A stretch of DNA of 23,752 nucleotides. Source: BB31 sp964582525. GTDB taxonomy: Bacteria > Pseudomonadota > Gammaproteobacteria > Beggiatoales > Beggiatoaceae. Under the pieces are notes generated by a model. That model saw nothing but the letters and a program-made list of their open reading frames with translations, was not told where the DNA came from and did not search any database. Where the stretch lies: the NCBI GenBank assembly GCA_964582525.1, contig CAZOSP010000060.1:1-23752 (forward strand). The letters run 5' to 3'. Both the position numbers and the translations under genes were made by a program. Below, piece after piece: positions 1 to 7,641 of this stretch (position 1 is its first letter; each line of letters opens with the position of its first letter).

Positions 1-93
1 CCTGTGGCGGCGGGGCTAATCTGGAGATTAGCCGCTCCCAGCAAAACGCCGCCTGCGGCGGCGGGGCTAATCTGGAGATGAGCCGCTCCCAGC
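1..93. repeat. 51-bp tandem repeat carrying a palindrome, within coding sequence
   Basis: The block GGCGGCGGGGCTAATCTGGA starts near 6 and again near 57, a period of 51 bases (17 codons), so the reading frame is kept. Each unit contains the inverted repeat GGCTAATCT-GG-AGATTAGCC; it is perfect in the left unit and has one change (GATGAGCC) in the right unit. The left unit touches the window edge, so more copies may lie outside. Confidence 0.75.
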
Positions 94-686
94 GCGAATA
101 ATTGTTGCCACTTGGGTCCTTCGAGTGCTAAGTGTTCAGTCTGCAATTGTACCGCGCTGTGAACTTTCAGTTGCAACCCCAATGCTTCTTGATACATGTT
201 GCTGAGCAAATCCACCATCGGCTTGACTTCGCTATGATGCAAATGGCTATCAAGGCTTTGATAGATGCCTTGCAGATTGGCTTCTAGGGCGGCATGAGCG
301 CGATGCACTAAGTAGCCGCCCACCGAAGCATCCCACCACCACAGCAACGCTTCTTGCGGACGCGGTTGGGGTCCGCTGAGGAGTTGCGCAGTGCGCAGCA
401 GGGTCAAGCGGTTATCCCGGGTGCAAGCATCCAAACCCGCTTCACCGACTTCTTCGACATAGTCGGGGGTGTGTGTCAAGACATGCAGCGATATTTGTTG
501 TGTCACCGTGTCTAAGTTCTGCATCAAGTTTCTAGCCCCAGTCAGCTGCGGCAATTGACTGAGAAAACGCGCTAAGTCTTTACGCTGCCAAGGGTTTTTT
601 TTAAGACCTTCCAGGTTTCTAAAACCTGGAAGGTCTGCACCATGTGGCTGCTCTGCGGGTGCTTGAGCGGCTTGTGACTGATCCAC
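1..686 (-). CDS. Unrecognised protein, 3' end beyond the window, downstream of the CheA/CheW pair
   Basis: The minus-strand frame is open from about 710 to the left edge, so at least 229 residues are visible and the C-terminus is missing. I prefer the GTG at 686 because AAGGAG lies at 701-696, nine bases upstream; the in-frame ATG at 710 has no such site. The protein is Gln/Leu/Ala-rich and mostly helical-looking, with a WWWDASVGGYLVHRAHAALE stretch and no signal peptide. I do not recognise its family. It lies 75 bases after the CheW-like gene in the same direction, so it probably belongs to the chemosensory operon. Two oddities are visible. A dispersed palindrome (604-636) is translated in frame as DLPGFRNLEGL, directly before a run of eight A. 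Near the left edge a 51-bp tandem repeat encodes LGAA(H/N)LQISPAA twice. What is seen is the open frame; the chemosensory role is inference. Confidence 0.7.
   Translation of the reverse strand, partial: MDQSQAAQAPAEQPHGADLPGFRNLEGLKKNPWQRKDLARFLSQLPQLTGARNLMQNLDTVTQQISLHVLTHTPDYVEEVGEAGLDACTRDNRLTLLRTAQLLSGPQPRPQEALLWWWDASVGGYLVHRAHAALEANLQGIYQSLDSHLHHSEVKPMVDLLSNMYQEALGLQLKVHSAVQLQTEHLALEGPKWQQLFALGAAHLQISPAAAGGVLLGAANLQISPAAT
604..636. repeat. 33-bp dispersed palindrome (CCAGG type), copy 1, inside a CDS
   Basis: Arms AGACCTTCCAGGTTT (604-618) and AAACCTGGAAGGTCT (622-636) are perfectly complementary around a CTA centre. It is followed by CTGCACC, as copy 2 is. It lies inside the unrecognised minus-strand gene, in a frame that contains no stop. 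Confidence 0.9.
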
Positions 687-728
687 AGTTTGACTCTCCT
701 TATTGGTCATCCAACGGTTCGCGAATAA

Positions 729-779
729 AGACCTTCCAGGTTTCTAAGACCTTCCAGGTTTCTAAAACCTGGAAGGTCT
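729..779. repeat. 33-bp dispersed palindrome (CCAGG type), copy 2, with a duplicated left arm
   Basis: A full copy occupies 747-779 and is preceded at 729-746 by an 18-bp tandem copy of the left arm plus the CTA centre. The repeat forms the 3' end of the CheW-like gene: its CTA centre at 762-764 is read on the minus strand as the TAG stop codon. Confidence 0.9.
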
Positions 780-1229
780 GCACCGAGCAACTAATGCGGC
801 TTCTTGCAAATAGTCAATATCGGGTAAATACACGGCTTGCTCGTCAACTGTTAATTGGGCTGTCAAACCGGGCAAATCATCAACAGCTTCAGGGGCTTGT
901 AACATATTTGCCGCGACTGAAAGGATTTTAGGCGCGGAGACACTGCGCAGCGCGAAAAATGGTAGTTGTTCTTGCAAACCGTACAACACCACAATGCGCG
1001 GATCGCTTTCTTCGGTGGCGACAGGCAAGCCAGATAATTTTTCCAACGATAACAAAGGCACTGTTTGACCGCGCCAATTCAGTTGTGCTTGCCCCTGGTC
1101 GGAGTCGGTGTCTTGCATTTTAACTTCTTGTAAGCGCAACACTTCTGCCACCATCGCGCTGGGGACTAATAGGTGCGCATCGCTGATCGGAATCATCACG
1201 CTGCGTACTGTGTCTGCGGTATTACTCAT
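762..1229 (-). CDS. CheW-like chemotaxis coupling protein (ChpC type)
   Basis: This 155-residue protein reads as a single CheW domain: an N-terminal VMIPISDAHLLVPSAMVAEV strand-turn region, a central WRGQTVPLLSLEKLSG segment, and IVVLYGLQEQLPFFALR. CheW proteins couple chemoreceptors to a CheA kinase in the cytoplasm. The start is the ATG at 1229, which overlaps the kinase stop codon as ATGAGTAA (8-base overlap), so translation is probably coupled. An upstream in-frame extension to 1268 would run deep into the kinase gene and is less likely. Gene order after a ChpA-like kinase resembles that of ChpC in Pseudomonas twitching-motility clusters; this is a comparison from memory. The last six residues (CRPSRF) and the stop codon come from an inserted palindromic repeat, so the original C-terminus may have been replaced. 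Confidence 0.85.
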   Translation of the reverse strand: MSNTADTVRSVMIPISDAHLLVPSAMVAEVLRLQEVKMQDTDSDQGQAQLNWRGQTVPLLSLEKLSGLPVATEESDPRIVVLYGLQEQLPFFALRSVSAPKILSVAANMLQAPEAVDDLPGLTAQLTVDEQAVYLPDIDYLQEAALVARCRPSRF

Positions 1230-4200
1230 GGATGCTATGCGCCTCTGCTGCTGTTGATACCTTACCATTGCCGATCAAGGCATTGATATTTTCTAATAAT
1301 TCCTGCTCATTAAAAGGCTTGCCCAGATGTTTATCAATGCCGATTTTAGCGGCGCGTTCGCGGTGTCTAGTGCCCGTGCGTGAGGTGATCATAATAATCG
1401 GGATATGTTTTAAGGCTTCAGAATTGCGCACCTGAGTGGCTAATTCAAAGCCATCCATGCGCGGCATTTCGACATCTAATAACATCAGGTCGGGGATGCT
1501 TTCCTGTAATTGTGATATGGCATCCACACCGTCTTTAGCTGTCATCACTTCCATGCCTTGCCGTTTCAGCAGACGTGCGGTGACTTTGCGCACAGTGATG
1601 GAATCGTCCACCACCATAATGGTTTTGACCGCGGCTTTTTCTTCTTTGGTTTCTTCCATGATGGGGCGCATTGCATGGGTTTTGCTATGCGCACGCAATA
1701 AAGTCAAGACATCGAGAATAATCACCACGCGCCCATCGCCTAAAATAGTCGCGCCCGCTATCCAGCGGATAACGCTCAGTTGTGGACCCACAGCTTTGAC
1801 CACCACCTCTTTGCTGCCCTCAATCGCATCGACCACCAAGGCAATGCGTTGTTCCGCAGAACTCACCAACATTAACGGCAGCACATGGGTATCTACCGAA
1901 GCACGCGGAAAGCCTAACATATCTGCCAAATACGCAATGCGGTATTCCTTACCCATAAAACTGTAAGTTTTATGATCATCCTGCCCGACTTGTAAATCTT
2001 GGCGCGGCACACGCAACACGCCATCAACATTATGCAGCGGCACCGCCATGGTTTCCTCGCCCAAATGGATCAGCAAAGATTGGCTAATCGTCAGCGACAA
2101 AGGCAGGCGAATTTCAAAAACTGTGCCTTTACCGCGTACTGATTGAATTTCCAAAGTACCGCCTAACTGCTTGATTTCATTGTTAGCGATGTCCATGCCG
2201 ACACCGCGACCGGAGACTTGCGTAACGGTTTTTGCGGTGCTGAAAGCAGGCTGCAAAATAAACTGCATGAGTTCCTCTTCAGCAACCTCTTCATCGGCTT
2301 GCAAGAGACCGCGCTCAACGGCTTTTTTACGAATCGCATCGGTATTAATGCCCGCCCCGTCATCGCTGAGTTTTAAGATCAGCTCCGCACCTTCTTGCGA
2401 CAAATCAATATTAACCGTCGCAATGGCGGGTTTCCCCAGTTTTTGCCGTGCATCACCGTGTTCGATGCCATGCCCAATCGCATTACGCAACATGTGTTCG
2501 AGCGGTGCCACCACACGGTTTAATACGGTGCGCTCAAATTCAATACTGTCATCATTCACGGAAAATTTAACCTGCTTGTGCAACTCGCGTGAAGTCAAAC
2601 GCGCAATCCGTTGTAAACGGGGCGAAATTTGCGAAAAGGGCACCATCCGCGTGCGCATAATGCCTTCCTGCAACTCGGCACCCACGCGGCTTTGTTGAAT
2701 TAACAAAGAATCCGTATGGCGATTTAAGACGGTTAAAGTTTCTTGAATATTTTGCAAATCATTCACGGTTTCCATCAAAGAACGCGATAATTGTTGCAAC
2801 ACTGAAAAACGATCCATTTCCAGCGGATCAAATTCTTCATCATCCGGCACACTGATTTGCCCAAAATGCGAAATAATTTGCGCCTCCGTTTCAATTTCCA
2901 AACGTCGCAACTGATCGCGCAAACGCATCACTGTTTGATCCATTTCTGACAAATTGAGCTTAGACGCGCCCTGCTGCTGTTCTAAATGGGCCCGATTGAT
3001 TGCCATTTCTCCGGCTAAATTGGTCAGTTTATCAATCAGTTGCGCCTTCACGCGCACCCGTTCATCGCTCTCGACGTTGGACTCTTCAGTATTTTTTTCC
3101 GTCGGCGTAACTGTGGGGGTGTCCTTATCGGTAGGCGGCACAGTCGCTGTGGCAAATTTAGCATGTGTCGGTGCCGTCTTGCGTTCTGCGTCATCAGCCG
3201 CTTGCGTCACTGGCGGCGCAGTCGGCGCAGCCGCTGCGTCGCCGCCCAGCGTACCATCAATGCGCAACAACAAGGCGGGGGAGGGGGTTAAGGTCTCGCC
3301 ATTGCGTACCGTCTCCAGCATAGCAGCTAATTCATCCACACTTTCCTGCACAATGCCTTGCAAAGTAGGGTTTGATTGCGCATTGCCCTCAACAATTTTC
3401 GTCAGCACCGATTCCAAATGATGACTCAAATCGCCCATCACCGAAATACCCACCATGCGCGCCCCCCCTTTTAATGTATGCAGCTCGCGTTGCAGTTCTT
3501 TCAGCAAAGGCATACTGTTAGGCGAAGATTGCCAACGCCCCAACAAAGATTGACAGGTTTCTAAAATTTCCTCAGCCTCCTCAAGGAAAATTTCCATAAA
3601 CTCATCAACCGTTTCCTCATTCGTATCCTCTACAACTGAGGTAGAACGGACTTCGCTGTTGGATGCTTCAGATTTAGGGCTAGGGGTATTTTTAGGGGGC
3701 GGGTTCATGAGGTTTCCTTCCTTATCTTCAACATCTTCAACATCCGTTTGCTTGCTATCTTTGGGTAAAGCAGCCAATAATCTATCCCAAGCGGCTAACA
3801 GTTTAGCTTGTTTCACTGTGTCTTTAGCATGACCTTGATTTTTAAGTGCTTGCTCTAAGGCTTTACCGCTTTCTATTAATAGGGAAATTAATTCTTTCTT
3901 AAAAATGATTTTACGTTCTACAGCCGCTCGTGCAAAAGTCTCCATTTTAGCCGCCAGTGCCGCAATATCAGGAAACCCCATGCTACTTGAACTGCCATTT
4001 AAGGTATGAAGAATACGCACCAATTCATCATTAGCAAGACAAGGCTGGCTACGTTTACAATTCACTAAAAAATTCTTAAAACTGCGCAGATGACCTTTTG
4101 CCTCAGTTTCGAATATTTCACGTATCACTTCGTTATTTTGTGCATCTAACTCATCTTCCGTTGCCGCAGTTTCTTCTAATAAAACATGCTCTTTTTCTTC

Positions 4201-4827
4201 TGCCACCGCAGTTTTTTCTAATAACGCATGGTCTTGTTCTTCTAACAGGGTATTTGCTAACTGCTCGGCTACCCGCGCTTCGGTAAGCGCGTCTGCTTCA
4301 GCGACATCTGCCAACATCTCAGTTTCTGCTGCTTCAGTATTCAGCAAGTCTCCTGCGGGTGCTTGTTCATCACCGACAAATTCACCTAATTCCGCACCCT
4401 TGGTTTTAACCAAATGATCTGCTTGTGAAATCAATAAATGCGTGGGATAGGGCGGTTGACTTTCACCCGCTTGGAATTGCTTAATCATGGGCGGAACAAC
4501 GTCTGCCACTTGATCCAATAATTGCAAAATAAACGGGCTGCGCGGCATAGTGCCGTCAATAATTTTATTCAGCAGATTTTCAAATGCCCACCCTAATTCC
4601 CCAATTACGCCCGCGCCGACTAAGCGACCGCTACCTTTTAAGGTGTGAAAAGCGCGTCGCAAAGTTTGCAAGGATTCTTTATCGGCAGGGCTTTCGCGCC
4701 ACACCGCGTAGCTGCTTTTCATTTCCTCTAAAACTTCATCAACTTCTTCAATGAAGATTTCCAGGATTTCTTCATCAATGTCTTCCGCCGGGGCTTGCTC
4801 AGGGAGGGGGAAAAGAGGCAGTGCCAT
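1222..4827 (-). CDS. Hybrid chemotaxis histidine kinase of the ChpA/PilL type, with three Hpt domains and a receiver
   Basis: This 1201-residue cytoplasmic kinase probably controls type IV pilus motility. Domains in order: Hpt1 with HTLKGSGR (His61); Hpt2 with HTLNGSSSS (His274); Hpt3 with HTLKGGAR (His450); a CheA-like dimerisation region (about 590-760); an ATPase with its N box at HMLRNAIGHGIEHG (778-791), a DDGAGIN box (822-828) and GRGVGMDI (873-880); a CheW-like region (about 910-1050); and a C-terminal receiver with acidic pair D1074/D1075, phosphate acceptor D1118 and K1170. Acidic and Pro/Thr-rich linkers separate the Hpt domains. It is about half the length I recall for Pseudomonas ChpA, which has more Hpt-like domains. 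It is followed by an overlapping CheW-like gene. Pilus-linked rather than flagellar control is inferred from the architecture; no pil genes are visible. Confidence 0.92.
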   Translation of the reverse strand: MALPLFPLPEQAPAEDIDEEILEIFIEEVDEVLEEMKSSYAVWRESPADKESLQTLRRAFHTLKGSGRLVGAGVIGELGWAFENLLNKIIDGTMPRSPFILQLLDQVADVVPPMIKQFQAGESQPPYPTHLLISQADHLVKTKGAELGEFVGDEQAPAGDLLNTEAAETEMLADVAEADALTEARVAEQLANTLLEEQDHALLEKTAVAEEKEHVLLEETAATEDELDAQNNEVIREIFETEAKGHLRSFKNFLVNCKRSQPCLANDELVRILHTLNGSSSSMGFPDIAALAAKMETFARAAVERKIIFKKELISLLIESGKALEQALKNQGHAKDTVKQAKLLAAWDRLLAALPKDSKQTDVEDVEDKEGNLMNPPPKNTPSPKSEASNSEVRSTSVVEDTNEETVDEFMEIFLEEAEEILETCQSLLGRWQSSPNSMPLLKELQRELHTLKGGARMVGISVMGDLSHHLESVLTKIVEGNAQSNPTLQGIVQESVDELAAMLETVRNGETLTPSPALLLRIDGTLGGDAAAAPTAPPVTQAADDAERKTAPTHAKFATATVPPTDKDTPTVTPTEKNTEESNVESDERVRVKAQLIDKLTNLAGEMAINRAHLEQQQGASKLNLSEMDQTVMRLRDQLRRLEIETEAQIISHFGQISVPDDEEFDPLEMDRFSVLQQLSRSLMETVNDLQNIQETLTVLNRHTDSLLIQQSRVGAELQEGIMRTRMVPFSQISPRLQRIARLTSRELHKQVKFSVNDDSIEFERTVLNRVVAPLEHMLRNAIGHGIEHGDARQKLGKPAIATVNIDLSQEGAELILKLSDDGAGINTDAIRKKAVERGLLQADEEVAEEELMQFILQPAFSTAKTVTQVSGRGVGMDIANNEIKQLGGTLEIQSVRGKGTVFEIRLPLSLTISQSLLIHLGEETMAVPLHNVDGVLRVPRQDLQVGQDDHKTYSFMGKEYRIAYLADMLGFPRASVDTHVLPLMLVSSAEQRIALVVDAIEGSKEVVVKAVGPQLSVIRWIAGATILGDGRVVIILDVLTLLRAHSKTHAMRPIMEETKEEKAAVKTIMVVDDSITVRKVTARLLKRQGMEVMTAKDGVDAISQLQESIPDLMLLDVEMPRMDGFELATQVRNSEALKHIPIIMITSRTGTRHRERAAKIGIDKHLGKPFNEQELLENINALIGNGKVSTAAEAHSIHE

Positions 4828-4889
4828 AATTCATATCTCTAGGTTTTTGCTTTAAGATTAGGACAGTGTAGCGGATATTTAAGGTAAAA

Positions 4890-5441
4890 TCAGCAAAACA
4901 AATTGCTGATCGGTAGGCTCGCGCCAAAGGGCGTTTGCAGCCTATTTCGTTCAAGCCTTTGTTGCTGATAAGCTCCAGCTTGCGGCTGCGTATAGACTTC
5001 GACTTGTAGCGCCGACACATCCACCAGCCAGTAAATCGGCACATTTGCGCCAGCATACAGCTTGGCTTTTTCCCTATCCATTGCAAGTGTGGAAACCGCT
5101 ACTTCAATAATCAATTCAGCGGTGTGCGGATGTGTTGCGCGGAAATCCAAAACCGAGCCTTTAACCAGTGAAAGGTCTGGCTCAGGTTCGGAATCGGCTA
5201 AAGTTAAAGGTTCTTCTTTACGCAAGCAATAATCATCGGGTAAATTTTTTGCTAAAAACGCAAACAAGAGGCTTACAACATAAGTATGCAGTGGTGATTT
5301 GCTCATTTTTTTTACCAGCACACCTTGGATGAGTTCTATTTTGCTATCCAACACGCCCCAATCACGCAATCTATGATAGTTATCAATGCTTAAAGGCTGG
5401 GCTAAGTGACGTATTTGTGAATTTTCTAAGGTACTAATCAT
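4890..5441 (-). CDS. Uma2 family (DUF820) PD-(D/E)XK-like nuclease
   Basis: The 183-residue protein has the usual Uma2 layout: an N-terminal YHRLRDWGVLDSKIELIQGV segment, then EPDLSLV with the acidic D89, IIEVAVS with E113, DREKAKLYA with a Lys near 125, and VPIYWLVD. These match the PD-(D/E)XK-like core of the family, so a metal-dependent nuclease fold is expected. The biological role of the family is unknown; copies are very abundant in cyanobacteria and in some large sulfur bacteria. It stands alone between the kinase and hemE, in the same direction as both. The ATG at 5441 has only a weak upstream GAG. Family assignment is firm; substrate and activity are unknown. Confidence 0.85.
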   Translation of the reverse strand: MISTLENSQIRHLAQPLSIDNYHRLRDWGVLDSKIELIQGVLVKKMSKSPLHTYVVSLLFAFLAKNLPDDYCLRKEEPLTLADSEPEPDLSLVKGSVLDFRATHPHTAELIIEVAVSTLAMDREKAKLYAGANVPIYWLVDVSALQVEVYTQPQAGAYQQQRLERNRLQTPFGASLPISNLFC

Positions 5442-5508
5442 GGTTTTGCTCGCTTAAAACAGCCTTGCGGATATAGGTTTATACGCTTTAGTTTGAAACA
5501 TCTCAAAA

Positions 5509-5543
5509 CGTGCGGGTCAAGGTTGTAAGCCTTGACCCGCACG
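5509..5543 (-). terminator. Perfect 14-bp hairpin after hemE, probable terminator
   Basis: Arms CGTGCGGGTCAAGG (5509-5522) and CCTTGACCCGCACG (5530-5543) are perfectly complementary around a 7-base loop. Read on the minus strand it follows the hemE stop by about 30 bases and ends in TTTTG, so it could terminate hemE transcription. The short T run makes it a modest intrinsic terminator; it could also be a REP-like element. Confidence 0.6.
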
Positions 5544-5574
5544 ATTAAAAAATACTCAACTAAAAAATACCATG

Positions 5575-6651
5575 CTAAACATGATACACGCGACTCAATT
5601 CATGTACCGCGTTAATGAACACCGCTGCGTGTTCGGGATCGACCTCAGGGTGAATGCCGTGCCCCAAATTAAACACATGTCCGCTACCCTGACCATAGGC
5701 GGCGAGAATAGTCGCAACTTCTTGGCGAATGCGCTCGGGCTTGGCATACAGCACGCAGGGGTCCATATTGCCTTGCAGCGCGACTTTATCGCCGACACGC
5801 TGGCGAGCTATAGCTATGTCGCACGTCCAATCTAAACCCAGCGCGTCACAGCCCGTCGCCGCCATGTTTTCCAGCCAATTGCCGCCGTCTTTGGTGAATA
5901 AAATCACCGGCACGCGCCGTCCCTCGTTTTCGCGCTGCAAACCTTCCATGATTTGCTGCATATAACGCAAAGAGAAGGCTTGATAATCGCGTGGACTCAG
6001 CACCCCGCCCCAAGTATCAAAAATCATGACCGCTTGCGCACCGGCTTGAATTTGTGCATTTAAGTAAGCGGTGACAGCGTGCGCGACCAGTTCTAAGAGT
6101 TTTTCCATCGCAGCCGCTTCGTTATACATTAAACCCTTGACTAGACGAAAGTTCTTTGTGCTACCGCCCTCTACCATATAGGTTGCCAGTGTCCAAGGGC
6201 TGCCAGAGAAGCCGATCAAAGGTACTCGCCCGTTCAGTTCTCGCCGAATTAAGCTCACTGCATCAATGACATAGCGCAAACTGTCATGCGGATCAGGTAC
6301 GCCGAGTTTGGCTATATCGGCAGGACTGCGCAGCGGACGTTCAAATTTAGGACCTTCGCCTTCGCTAAAATACAAGCCCAGCCCCATTGCGTCGGGGATG
6401 GTGAGAATATCGGAAAACAAAATCGCCGCATCCAATGATGGGTAACGCGCTAACGGCTGCAAGGTGACTTCGCAAGCCAATTCAGGGGTTTGGCACAGGG
6501 TTAAAAAATCCCCGGCAGTGGCTCGCGTAGCGCGGTATTCGGGTAAATAACGCCCAGCTTGGCGCATCATCCAAACCGGCGTTTGATCGACAGGTTCGCG
6601 CAGCAGGGCGCGCAAAAAACGTGCATTATGTAATGTTGATGTGGCTGTCAA
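5575..6651 (-). CDS. hemE: Uroporphyrinogen decarboxylase
   Basis: HemE removes four acetate carboxyl groups from uroporphyrinogen III to give coproporphyrinogen III in cytoplasmic haem biosynthesis. The 358-residue product has the full family length and the hallmark RFLRALLREPVDQTPVWMMR start, followed by QAGRYLPEYR, whose arginines bind substrate. It also shows ILFSDILTIPDAMG with a catalytic-region Asp, FSGSPWTLATYMVEG, IFDTWGG and a closing FNLGHGI. The start is a TTG at 6651. No ATG or GTG precedes the conserved FLRALL segment in this frame at a sensible distance, and MTATSTLHNARFLRALL aligns well with the N-termini I recall from other gammaproteobacteria. The gene appears monocistronic, with a strong hairpin after it and 223 bases before it. 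Confidence is very high. Confidence 0.97.
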   Translation of the reverse strand: MTATSTLHNARFLRALLREPVDQTPVWMMRQAGRYLPEYRATRATAGDFLTLCQTPELACEVTLQPLARYPSLDAAILFSDILTIPDAMGLGLYFSEGEGPKFERPLRSPADIAKLGVPDPHDSLRYVIDAVSLIRRELNGRVPLIGFSGSPWTLATYMVEGGSTKNFRLVKGLMYNEAAAMEKLLELVAHAVTAYLNAQIQAGAQAVMIFDTWGGVLSPRDYQAFSLRYMQQIMEGLQRENEGRRVPVILFTKDGGNWLENMAATGCDALGLDWTCDIAIARQRVGDKVALQGNMDPCVLYAKPERIRQEVATILAAYGQGSGHVFNLGHGIHPEVDPEHAAVFINAVHELSRVYHV

Positions 6652-6874
6652 AATAGTTGTCCGTACCTAAAAGTGGGTGAAAAACCAGCGGGCTGTACAT
6701 GAGTGCGATTATCTTAACGAACAACAACAGTCTCACACAAGGTTGAAAAACAGATTTATGCCTCTTGTTGCGGTCAACTTTGCCGATGTCGGCGTGCCAA
6801 GTCGGTAGTTTGGCAGATTAAGCCGCTTGAATCGAAAATCCGTGCATAAGGACACAACAGGTTCTAAATCTGCG

Positions 6875-7612
6875 TTATTTTCTCTCCGCCCACACAATGC
6901 TGCGCGGAAAGAATACCCGCTGCTGTTGGCTATTGACAAAATGATAGAGTTGCGCAGGGCGATTTGCACCGGTGCGCATTTTGCCTTCAATCGGCTGCAC
7001 AATGCCGGCGCGTTCCACGCGCTGACGGAAAGAACTCTTATTCAGTTTCTCCTGCATAATAATTTCATACACGCGCTGAAATTCGCTTAAAGTAAATTCT
7101 TTGGGCAACAGATGCACGGCAATATCGGTGTAATCCAACTTAGCACGCAAACGCTCAATAGCATCATGCAGAATGTCGGCATGATCAAACGCCAAAGGCA
7201 ACTTCACTTGATTGCCTTGCACGCTGCGCCAATGCGCATCCAGCGCGTCGCTGTCAGCTTTAGATTGCACCTCACAAGCGGCTACCAAAGCAAAATACGC
7301 CACGCTCACGGTCCAGCCACGCGGATCGCGCTGCGCACTGCCATAGGTATAAAGCTGCTCCAGATAGGTGTTTTCTACTCCGGTTTCTTCAATCAACTCG
7401 CGCATCGCGGCATCTTCCAGTGTCTGATCTTGGGTAATCCGCACCGCGCCGCCGGGCAAAGCATACTGTCCTAGAAAAGGCGTGATGCCGCGCTTCACCA
7501 GCAACACCTTCAGGGTATTATCTGCCACCGTAAAAATAACAATATCGACCATCACAGTAGGCGAAGAATGGTGACCAAGAGAAGTGTGTGATGTTGTTTT
7601 ACTTTGCGTCAT
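6875..7612 (-). CDS. NrtR-like transcriptional regulator: Nudix domain plus winged helix
   Basis: The 245-residue protein opens with a Nudix hydrolase-like domain (about 20-150) containing GQYALPGGAVR and a Nudix box RELIEETGV (71-79). A C-terminal winged-helix part follows, with LLPKEFTLSEFQRVYEIIMQ and then SFRQRVERAGIV and RPAQLYHF. This domain pair is that of NrtR, a repressor of NAD-salvage genes that uses its Nudix fold to sense ADP-ribose compounds; the target here is unknown because no NAD gene is visible. The stretch between GG (54-55) and RE (71-72) is two residues longer than the classical box, and a Gln stands where the first conserved Glu is expected. Catalysis may therefore be lost and ligand sensing kept, which is inference. 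It lies after dnaQ in the same direction. Confidence 0.85.
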   Translation of the reverse strand: MTQSKTTSHTSLGHHSSPTVMVDIVIFTVADNTLKVLLVKRGITPFLGQYALPGGAVRITQDQTLEDAAMRELIEETGVENTYLEQLYTYGSAQRDPRGWTVSVAYFALVAACEVQSKADSDALDAHWRSVQGNQVKLPLAFDHADILHDAIERLRAKLDYTDIAVHLLPKEFTLSEFQRVYEIIMQEKLNKSSFRQRVERAGIVQPIEGKMRTGANRPAQLYHFVNSQQQRVFFPRSIVWAERK

Positions 7613-7641
7613 ACATACTCAACAAAAATCCACGCGGAATC

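Noticed and set aside
1..780. Regularly spaced palindromes considered as a CRISPR array
   Set aside because: The copies are not evenly spaced, have no spacer structure, lie inside genes, and no cas gene is present.
3040..3421. Plus-strand frames inside the kinase gene
   Set aside because: They mirror the Pro/Thr/Ala-rich linker of the kinase and show no family features or ribosome sites.
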